DNA of 22,543 bases from a virus. The stretch spans positions 1 through 22,543 of the IMG/VR virus record IMGVR_UViG_3300043429_000350. The stretch is one strand, 5' to 3'. Under the pieces are notes generated by a model. That model made no database searches. It saw nothing but the letters and a program-made list of their open reading frames with translations, and was not told the origin of the DNA. Positions 15,887-21,949 of the stretch are shown one piece after another. The position numbers were made by a program, and so were the translations under genes. Within the stretch, counting starts at the first letter, position 1. Each line of letters starts with the position of its first letter.

Positions 15887-16710
15887 TTAATGTCTTTGGT
15901 AAAGGCTTTGTTGGTACTCGATATTGTGAATTAACTGGCCACACAAAAATTGTTAATGCTCGTGATGACTATGAAGTGACACCTGGTGTCACCGATATAG
16001 TTTATTTCATTTCAACTGTTGATAATTATAATGTGCATACAGACCTACACATCGACATTGATACAAACTTATCTGTATTAATGGATGTGTTGAAATCTTT
16101 TAGAGAGAATTCACCTGATGCAGTCTTTAATTTCATAAGTTCGTGGTTCGTTTACGGTAACGTTGAATTACCAGCCAAAGAAGATTCACATTGTGATCCT
16201 AAAGGTTTCTATTCAATTACAAAAAGAACCGCAGAACAATTACTGATATCATATTGTGAAACTTTTGGATTAAAATATCGCATATTAAGATTAGGTAATG
16301 TTCTAGGTACAACCGATAATAAAGTATCTAAGAAGAAGAACGCCTTACAATACATGATTAATGAAGTTAAACAAGGTAATGATATTGACCTGTATGATAA
16401 CGGAATGGTTTATAGAGATTACTCCCATGTTGATGATATAGTTCGTGCAATCAATATTGTCATTGAAAGTGGTGAAGTCGATGACATCTACAATGTTGGC
16501 AGTGGAGAACCAATTTACATAAAGGATGCGATGGAATATGCAGTCAAGGCCTCAGGTTCGACCTCGAAATTGAATAGTATTCCTCCAGCCGAGTTTCATA
16601 ATGTAGTCCAGACCAAAAACATGGTCTTGGACATTTCCAAGATCAAAAACCTTGGATTTACACCAAAGTATAATTTCTACAATATTGTCGATAGTTTATT
16701 GTATAAATAA
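15874..16710 (+). CDS. NAD(P)-dependent sugar-nucleotide reductase/epimerase (extended SDR)
   Basis: A 278-residue extended SDR. GKGFVG (9-14) is the dinucleotide motif, S89/S90 lie in NFISSWFVYG (86-95), and Y113-x3-K117 (YSITK) is the catalytic pair. RLGNVLG (139-145) and YRDYSHVDDIVRAI are standard for nucleotide-sugar epimerases and reductases. It overlaps the RfbH-like gene by 13 bases. In bacteria the product of that dehydrase is reduced at C4 by an SDR of about this size (paratose or abequose synthase, RfbS/RfbJ). I infer the same pairing here; a 4-epimerase is the main alternative. It is the last gene of the glycan cluster, and its stop codon overlaps a late-promoter box. Confidence 0.8.
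   Translation: MERLINVFGKGFVGTRYCELTGHTKIVNARDDYEVTPGVTDIVYFISTVDNYNVHTDLHIDIDTNLSVLMDVLKSFRENSPDAVFNFISSWFVYGNVELPAKEDSHCDPKGFYSITKRTAEQLLISYCETFGLKYRILRLGNVLGTTDNKVSKKKNALQYMINEVKQGNDIDLYDNGMVYRDYSHVDDIVRAINIVIESGEVDDIYNVGSGEPIYIKDAMEYAVKASGSTSKLNSIPPAEFHNVVQTKNMVLDISKIKNLGFTPKYNFYNIVDSLLYK
16702..16709 (+). promoter_or_regulatory. T4-type late promoter (TATAAATA)
   Basis: TATAAATA is an exact match to the T4 late-promoter -10 box recognised by the gp55 sigma-like factor with gp33 and the gp45 clamp. It overlaps the stop of the last glycan gene and lies 44 bases before the ATG at 16754. RNA would begin near 16714-16717, leaving a leader of about 40 bases that carries AAGGAA as ribosome binding site. 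No sigma70-like -35 box is evident, as expected for this class. It sits exactly where the gene content changes to capsid-targeted proteins, which supports a real late unit. Confidence 0.7.
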
Positions 16711-16753
16711 GTATTAGGCAACCAAAGTGTGTTGCAATTCTAGAAGGAAATTC

Positions 16754-17929
16754 ATGTTATCGTTTATTAAGTTTCTCGGAGAAGAAACGGAAGGTGCTAA
16801 ACTCAAACACATCACCCATGCAGAGGATCGTCCTCTACAAAAGGGTGGTGAGGGTTTTACACATGCCGTTGGTGCATTAAATCAGGCTCATGAACAGATG
16901 AAGTCTGGTGGCCACAGTTCTGCACTCACCATGAAATACGACGGTTCACCTTCTATTGTATTCGGACATCACCCCAAAACAGGTAAATTCTTTGTTGCAT
17001 CCAAATCTGCATTTAATAAGACACCTAAACTAAATTACACAGAATCAGACATCGATAAACATCATGGTCACGCACCTGGTCTGGTAAGTAAATTAAAAGA
17101 CGCTTTAGAACACTTACCAAAAGTTGCACCTAAAAAAGGTGTATATCAAGGTGACCTAATGTTCTCAGGTGACGATAAAAAAGAAACCAAACATGGAGTT
17201 TCTTTTACACCCAACACAATTACCTATTCCGCCAAGGGTGAAATGGGAGACAAGATTCGTAAGGCCAAATTAGGTGTTATTGTACATACTCAGTATCATG
17301 GTGATGATATTACATCAATGTCGGCTGATTCTCATCCAGATATTCACAACTTCAAACAACATAATGATGTGTGGCATCAATCAGCTGAACATGATACATC
17401 TAAGATAAACTACCCTGAAAAAGATCAACAGGAATATCAAAGTCACATCGATGCAGCCAAGAAGATACATGATGGTAAACATGGTGACACCATGTATAGT
17501 GTAACTGAACCACATCAAGGTGAAAGTGGTCATCTAGAAACCTATATCAATCACACTGTAAGAACCGATGAGAAACCTACTGCAAAAGGTTTAATCAAAC
17601 ATATTGAGGGTAAATACAAGAAGGCCGCAATAAAGTTAAAAACGCCTGCTGCACAAGGACGTAAAACTGCTGAAGCACAACAACATACAGACTATATTAA
17701 ATATCACAGTGAACATTATGATAATTTACTGAAAATGCATAATCATTTACAACAAGCGAAAGACATACTTGTTAAAAATTTAGAAAAACACACAGGCGGT
17801 TTGGAACATCACATAGATAATAAACCAACAGGTCCGGAAGGATTCGTTGTTAATCATGGTGGTGAACCTACGAAGTTGGTTAATCGTAAAGAATTCGCTA
17901 AAGCAAACCTTTTAAAAGTTAGAAAATGA
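16754..17929 (+). CDS. Ligase-fold nucleotidyltransferase-like protein with capsid-targeting N-terminus (DUF6267-like)
   Basis: A 391-residue protein. Its first ten residues, MLSFIKFLGE, fit the T4 capsid targeting pattern, with [LI]-x-E at 8-10 as a prohead-protease site. The rest follows the order of motifs in ATP-dependent DNA/RNA ligases and capping enzymes. KYDGSPSIVFG (61-71) is motif I with K61 as candidate nucleotide-bearing lysine. GVYQGDLMF (129-137) resembles motif III, EGFVVNHGG (362-370) motif IV, and TKLVNRK (373-379) motif V. It appears related to phage proteins labelled DUF6267, by memory. A large His-rich insert lies between III and IV. I start at ATG 16754, which has AAGGAA five bases upstream; a GTG at 16727 would bury the targeting peptide. 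Overlap with the next gene is ATGA. Enzymatic activity is inferred. Confidence 0.75.
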   Translation: MLSFIKFLGEETEGAKLKHITHAEDRPLQKGGEGFTHAVGALNQAHEQMKSGGHSSALTMKYDGSPSIVFGHHPKTGKFFVASKSAFNKTPKLNYTESDIDKHHGHAPGLVSKLKDALEHLPKVAPKKGVYQGDLMFSGDDKKETKHGVSFTPNTITYSAKGEMGDKIRKAKLGVIVHTQYHGDDITSMSADSHPDIHNFKQHNDVWHQSAEHDTSKINYPEKDQQEYQSHIDAAKKIHDGKHGDTMYSVTEPHQGESGHLETYINHTVRTDEKPTAKGLIKHIEGKYKKAAIKLKTPAAQGRKTAEAQQHTDYIKYHSEHYDNLLKMHNHLQQAKDILVKNLEKHTGGLEHHIDNKPTGPEGFVVNHGGEPTKLVNRKEFAKANLLKVRK

Positions 17930-19710
17930 GATCATTTTTAGAAGTAATTAAAGAAGAAAAACAGGGTGAAAATCACCACGTTATGACCTTTGGTCGAATG
18001 AATCCACCAACGACTGGTCATTTAAAGTTGATTGATAAAGTGCATGAAATTGCAAAGAAGCATAATGCTGGCCATACAGTATTCACTTCTCATTCGCAAG
18101 ATTCTAAAAAGAATCCATTATCTGCTGCACAAAAAGTCAAACATTTAAAACGTTATGCACCAGGTACTAACTTTAAAGCATCATCAAAAGAACATCCTAC
18201 GTTCTTACATGCAGCTACAAATTTACATAAGAGTGGTGTAACACACCTACACATGGTCGTTGGTTCTGATCGTGTGAAAGAGATGAAAGAGAAGTTACAC
18301 AAATATAATGGAACACATGAGGGTGCATTATATCACTTCAAACATATTACAGTACATTCTGCTGGTCATCGTGATCCAGATGCAGAAGGAACATCTGGTA
18401 TGTCTGGTACCAAGATGCGTGAACACGCCAAGAATAAAGATTTGAAATCATTTAGAGGTGGTGTACCGTCTCATGTATCAGATACTCATGCAAAAGAATT
18501 AATGCATGATACTCGTAAGGGTATGGGTCTACATGAATCACATTATCGTGGTATGTTCAAGGCCATATTTGTTACTGGTGGACCTGGTTCAGGTAAAGAT
18601 GTTGTATTGCGTGAAGCAATTGCAGAAGCAAGAGCTGTCGAACTAAATTCTGTACAGGCCATGGATTATCTGAATGACAAACAAAGATTATCTGAAAAGA
18701 CAAATGATTATCGTAGAGAAGCAATTCGTAATCGTTCACCATTAATTATTAATGGACCTGCTGATAACCAAGAATCAATACTTAGAATCAAGGAAGAATT
18801 GGAAGAACTTGGATATGATACATTGATGGTATTTGTTGATACCACAAATGAGGCAAGTAGAGATAGAAACGAAAAACTAACAAAGATGATTGCTGAAGGT
18901 GTTAGACAAGATAAGTGGAATCAAGCTCAACAAAGTAAAGAATCTTATAATAAAGTCTTTGAGAATTTCATTCATTTTGATAATAGTGCATCTTTAGAAG
19001 ATATTGAAGAAACTATTACTGACACCTATCAAACGATAAATACATTTATAGAAGGTAAAGATTTTAATGAAATATCATATTCTTGGTTACAAAACCATGA
19101 TATGTTAAATACAATTGGAACTATTAAGGAAAATGAAAATGTTAAGCCGTCTTTTAAATTTATTCAAAAGCTCAACGAAAAGCGACAAGCATCCATTGGA
19201 GTTTACAGAAAAAACAGCTCAGTTGAGAAAGCCGACAGTCCAGCCGACATCAAGCAAGACAGTCGACCAGGAGACCCAAGTGCAGACGACATTAAGTGGG
19301 ACGGAAACAAAAAACGTGGTGGGTACACCTTCAGAACCTACACCGAAGGCCAAGATCAAAAAGTCTCCAACTTCCAAAAAGACAAAGAAACAATAAAGAA
19401 GAAAAGATATAGTGATTCTCCCACACCAAATGCAAGGTTGAGAAACACAACAGGTCTAGGACCAGAATTTGATACACGCCAGCAGGGAACAGTATACCCT
19501 ATGTCCGGATTAGGCGATGTAACCTACAGAGAACAAAAAGAGTTTAAGAGTTTCAGAAAAGTCAAAGAAGCTATTGATGATCCAGGTGCAAATGACATGG
19601 GTGTTGGTGGTGTTCTTGGTGGTTCTATGAACAAAGAACCTATGCAGACTTATGCAAATCAAGATAAGAATGTTGAAGTAGAAACACCTAAGAAAAAGAA
19701 AAAGAAATGA
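17926..19710 (+). CDS. Capsid-targeted nucleotidyltransferase-kinase fusion protein
   Basis: A 594-residue multidomain protein. MRSFLEVIKE (1-10) fits the capsid targeting pattern with I-K-E at 8-10. Domain 1 (about 17-195) is a cytidylyltransferase/NMN adenylyltransferase-like fold with TFGRMNPPTTGH (21-32, T-x-G-H signature) and MSGTKMREH (159-167, the second nucleotide-binding signature). Domain 2 (about 208-370) is a P-loop kinase-like domain with FVTGGPGSGKD (215-225), followed by a helical lid region (RDRNEKLTKMIAEG). The order recalls NadR, but the sequence is distant and the substrate unknown. The tail (about 400-594) is disordered and includes modules such as GPEFDTRQQGTVYPMSGLG and VGGVLGGSMNKEP, which I recall from other marine phages. 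Bases 19170-19390 within the tail are richer in G+C than the flanks. It overlaps both neighbours by ATGA. Confidence 0.75.
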   Translation: MRSFLEVIKEEKQGENHHVMTFGRMNPPTTGHLKLIDKVHEIAKKHNAGHTVFTSHSQDSKKNPLSAAQKVKHLKRYAPGTNFKASSKEHPTFLHAATNLHKSGVTHLHMVVGSDRVKEMKEKLHKYNGTHEGALYHFKHITVHSAGHRDPDAEGTSGMSGTKMREHAKNKDLKSFRGGVPSHVSDTHAKELMHDTRKGMGLHESHYRGMFKAIFVTGGPGSGKDVVLREAIAEARAVELNSVQAMDYLNDKQRLSEKTNDYRREAIRNRSPLIINGPADNQESILRIKEELEELGYDTLMVFVDTTNEASRDRNEKLTKMIAEGVRQDKWNQAQQSKESYNKVFENFIHFDNSASLEDIEETITDTYQTINTFIEGKDFNEISYSWLQNHDMLNTIGTIKENENVKPSFKFIQKLNEKRQASIGVYRKNSSVEKADSPADIKQDSRPGDPSADDIKWDGNKKRGGYTFRTYTEGQDQKVSNFQKDKETIKKKRYSDSPTPNARLRNTTGLGPEFDTRQQGTVYPMSGLGDVTYREQKEFKSFRKVKEAIDDPGANDMGVGGVLGGSMNKEPMQTYANQDKNVEVETPKKKKKK

Positions 19711-20231
19711 AAAGTTTCAAACAGTTTTTAAATGAAAAAGGTCGTTGCTGGCCAGGACATAAACCTGTTCCCGGAAAAAAACCATATTCACCTGGTAGTT
19801 GTGTTAAAGAAGATCATGTTGAAAAACTTGAAGCAGGTTTAAAAAAGTTGGATAATACTGATTATGATACTATAGATAGATTGATGAAAAGAATATCTAA
19901 GGATCATGAAGTTAGTCCAAAAGAATTACATAACGATTTTAAATCTAAACATGGAAAAACACCAGATGATTGGATTAAATCTAAGCAAAAATCAGAAATA
20001 AAAGAAGATTTACGTAAGTGGTTTGCTCAAAAATGGGTTCGTATGGACACAAAAGGCAATATTAAAGGCCAATGCGCTCGTGAACCTGGAGAAGGTAAGC
20101 CTAAATGTTTACCACAATCTAAAGCACATGCTTTAGGTAAAGAAGGTAGAGCATCAGCAGCTCAGAGAAAACGTAGAGAAGATCCAAATCCAGAACGTAG
20201 AGGTTCACCAATAAATGTTAGGACAAAGTAA
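19707..20231 (+). CDS. Small basic mosaic protein with capsid-targeting N-terminus
   Basis: A 174-residue, very basic protein. MKSFKQFLNE (1-10) is the best match in the window to the T4 capsid targeting peptide. Three small modules follow: a Cys-containing segment with CWPGHKPVPGKKPYSPGSC (14-32); a helical region with DYDTIDRLMKRISK and HGKTPDDWIK (about 52-91); and, after a second I-K-E site (98-100), a Cys/basic module with DLRKWFAQKWVRMD, QCAREPGEGKPKC and RKRREDPN (101-160). I recall each module in other proteins of marine phages or viruses, in different combinations. The high positive charge suits DNA binding in the head, as for T4 internal proteins. Overlap with the previous gene is ATGA. 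Confidence 0.75.
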   Translation: MKSFKQFLNEKGRCWPGHKPVPGKKPYSPGSCVKEDHVEKLEAGLKKLDNTDYDTIDRLMKRISKDHEVSPKELHNDFKSKHGKTPDDWIKSKQKSEIKEDLRKWFAQKWVRMDTKGNIKGQCAREPGEGKPKCLPQSKAHALGKEGRASAAQRKRREDPNPERRGSPINVRTK

Positions 20232-20726
20232 ATGAAAACATTTAAACAGTTTTTAGATGAATCTGAAACTTTAGAAGAAAAAAATACACCAACAAGTCCT
20301 GAGAAATGGGCTAGAGCAAAAGCTGCAGCTAAGTCAAAGTTTGCAGTTTATCCTTCAGCCTATGCTAATGCTTGGGCTTCAAAGAAATATAAATCTATGG
20401 GTGGTGGATGGAAATCAGTCAGCGAAGAAAACGAAGAAATTGAACTCGATGAAGTTGCTGCATGGCAACGTAAAGAAGGTAAATCTGAATCTGGTGGATT
20501 AAACCGTAAAGGTATTGAATCTTACCGTAGAGAAAATCCAGGTTCTAAGTTATCGATGGCAGTTACAACAAAACCATCTAAACTAAAGGCAGGTTCTAAA
20601 GCAGCTAATAGAAGAAAATCATTTTGTGCTAGAATGACCGGTATGAAGAAAAGACTAACATCTGCGGCCACTGCTCGTGATCCAGATTCAAGAATTAATA
20701 AATCACTACGTAAGTGGAATTGCTAA
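20232..20726 (+). CDS. Small basic mosaic protein with capsid-targeting N-terminus
   Basis: A 164-residue basic protein. MKTFKQFLDE (1-10) closely resembles MKTYQEFIAE of T4 internal proteins and has the L-D-E cleavage site at 8-10. Module 1 (about 22-60) contains PEKWARAKAAAKSKFAVYPS and ANAWASKKYKSMGGGW. An acidic linker EENEEIELDE (65-74) follows, ending in a second L-D-E site. Module 2 (75-164) contains AWQRKEGKSESGGLN, RKSFCARMTGMKK and a C-terminal SLRKWNC, a type I remember as a recurrent phage domain (possibly DUF6321). The gene begins directly after the previous stop. Cleavage at both sites would release two basic domains. Confidence 0.75.
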   Translation: MKTFKQFLDESETLEEKNTPTSPEKWARAKAAAKSKFAVYPSAYANAWASKKYKSMGGGWKSVSEENEEIELDEVAAWQRKEGKSESGGLNRKGIESYRRENPGSKLSMAVTTKPSKLKAGSKAANRRKSFCARMTGMKKRLTSAATARDPDSRINKSLRKWNC

Positions 20727-20738
20727 AAGGAGATTCAC

Positions 20739-21782
20739 ATGTTTAACACTAATAAAAAAGATGCAGTAGCTGAAGCAGTTGCAAAGGTTCTTGCACAAGA
20801 AGCTGAACTATCAGCCAAACAAAAAAAGATTGCTAAAATTGCTGGCGACAAAGAAAAGATCGATGCGGAAGATTTAGCAGCATTACGTGCTGGAAAGAAA
20901 CCTGTTGAAGAAGGTTTCGATGATATGGACAAATATCTAAAAGATAAAAACAAACCACAACCAAGTGGTGGCGCTGGTAAGAAACAAGGTTCGAAATATG
21001 GTGGTAGCAAACAAAAAGAAGAACCAAAAGAAGATATGAAAGAAGATGTTGAATCAGTAGATGAGAAGGCACCTCCAGGTTTCGAAGGTACTGTTAAGGC
21101 CATGAAGAAACATAAAGAGATTGATAATCCTTTTGCATTGGCTTGGTCAATGAAGAATAAGGGATATAAGAGTCACAAAAAGGCCGATGGTTCAATGAAG
21201 AAAGAAGAAGTTGAATCACTTGATGAATTGAAAAAATCAACTCTTGGTTCTTACATAAACAAAGCTGCTAAAGACCAATCAAATGATGCTTTTGACCATG
21301 GTGAAGATGAACACCGTCAATATGGTACACCAGGTGAAGATCCAGAAAGAGATAAAGACCTTGAGGACCGTGAACGCAAAATGTCCAATCGTGAAAAAGG
21401 TATTGGTCGTGCTGTAAAAAAATTATCAAAAGAAGAATTTGAATTAGACGAAGCAGTTTCACGTAAACACTTCCAACAAGTTGCTGATTTAATTAAAACA
21501 CATGATGATGCAGGCAAACGTAAAGAGTTGGCTCAACATCATGCTGAAATCTTCAAACAACAAAATCCACGTTTTGACCATGCTAAGTTCATGAAGGCTG
21601 CTGGCGTAAACGAAGAAGTTGAACATGTTGAAGAAGATATCAACAAAGATAGAACTAAAGACATGATCTCTGGTCGTAAACCAACAAAGCAAACTGACGA
21701 TGTTGGACCAGGTTCAGATGGTAAAAGCACAAAAGCAAAACTATCAGCGGAATCTTGGTTGAAGAACCTAAAAAAAAAGTAG
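20739..21782 (+). CDS. Modular, possibly processed late protein ending at a frameshift-like site
   Basis: A 347-residue charged protein with a strong ribosome binding site (AAAAGGAG). It lacks the capsid targeting peptide of the preceding genes. Modules separated by acidic linkers are visible: KQKKIAKIAGDKEKIDAEDL to KK (about 27-54); APPGFEGTVKAMKKHKEIDN and GYKSH (111-145); LKKSTLGSYINKAAKDQ (164-180); and RKHFQQVADLIKTHDDAG with QHHAEIFKQQNPRFDHAKFM (242-286). Linkers at 101-109, 155-163 and 231-238 end in V-D-E or L-D-E. These modules recur in marine T4-like phages in varied order, as I recall, without known function. A head core/scaffold component or a precursor of internal peptides fits context and linkers. 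The gene ends in AAA AAA AAG TAG, a slippery context, and the -1 frame stays open afterwards. Confidence 0.75.
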   Translation: MFNTNKKDAVAEAVAKVLAQEAELSAKQKKIAKIAGDKEKIDAEDLAALRAGKKPVEEGFDDMDKYLKDKNKPQPSGGAGKKQGSKYGGSKQKEEPKEDMKEDVESVDEKAPPGFEGTVKAMKKHKEIDNPFALAWSMKNKGYKSHKKADGSMKKEEVESLDELKKSTLGSYINKAAKDQSNDAFDHGEDEHRQYGTPGEDPERDKDLEDRERKMSNREKGIGRAVKKLSKEEFELDEAVSRKHFQQVADLIKTHDDAGKRKELAQHHAEIFKQQNPRFDHAKFMKAAGVNEEVEHVEEDINKDRTKDMISGRKPTKQTDDVGPGSDGKSTKAKLSAESWLKNLKKK

Positions 21783-21949
21783 TTGAAGGAAAAGATCCAA
21801 CTATGGATGCAGGTTGTGGATGTGAACCAAATTTTGTACAGAACGCAAACACAACCTCAAGTCCAATGTTGAAATCAAAAGATAACGCAAAGAAATCATT
21901 TAAACGAGTTAAAACTGAAATGTTAGGTAAAGCAGGGACATCAGAATGA
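21755..21949 (+). CDS. Short ORF in the -1 frame, probable frameshift extension of the preceding gene
   Basis: This frame is open from 21725 and ends at 21949. It encodes VEEPKKKVVEGKDPTMDAG, then CGCEPNFVQ, and ends in a basic segment (KKSFKRVKTEMLGKAGTSE). If ribosomes slip -1 at 21773-21779, or if one A is missing from the A tract in this assembly, the preceding protein continues from its residue 347 through VVEGKDPT for 56 more residues, giving 403. Alternatively translation could start independently at the TTG at 21755 or at ATG 21803, which has AAGGAA about 11 bases upstream. The final stop overlaps the next gene by ATGA, as between true operon members, so the frame is probably expressed. 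I recognise no domain beyond the Cys-Gly-Cys motif. Confidence 0.55.
   Translation: MVEEPKKKVVEGKDPTMDAGCGCEPNFVQNANTTSSPMLKSKDNAKKSFKRVKTEMLGKAGTSE
21773..21779 (+). promoter_or_regulatory. Candidate -1 ribosomal frameshift heptamer (A AAA AAG)
   Basis: The 20739 gene ends in codons CTA AAA AAA AAG TAG. This contains A AAA AAG in the correct phase, the same heptamer that drives -1 frameshifting in Escherichia coli dnaX, with the stop codon immediately after it. A possible hairpin begins at once: TAGTTG (21780-21785) pairs with CAACTA (21798-21803) around a 12-base loop. The zero spacing and modest stem are not ideal for stimulation, and I see no strong Shine-Dalgarno-like enhancer upstream. 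A one-base assembly error in the nine-A tract would look the same. Confidence 0.5.

Noticed and set aside
15976-15992. Perfect palindrome GTGACACC-T-GGTGTCAC inside the second SDR gene
   Set aside because: It encodes VTPGV in a plausible loop, has almost no room for a hairpin loop, and sits mid-gene with no nearby start; probably chance or codon-driven.
7941-16710. A complete O-antigen synthesis locus
   Set aside because: No Wzx flippase, Wzy polymerase or any multi-span membrane protein is encoded in the cluster.
17926-18560. Reading the N-terminal half of the 17926 protein as a true NadR/NMN adenylyltransferase
   Set aside because: Domain order and the T-x-G-H and SGTKMR signatures fit the wider superfamily, but I cannot see substrate-specific residues, so I give only the superfamily.
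19115-19396. Second forward frame of 93 codons inside the 17926 gene
   Set aside because: The product is low-complexity Thr/Lys/Ser, and the main frame across the same bases holds modules I recall from other phages. I keep only the composition shift as an observation.
20735-21103. Several - strand open frames opposite the 20739 gene
   Set aside because: They mirror the Lys/Glu-rich forward frame and show Ser/Phe/Leu-rich nonsense with no start signals.
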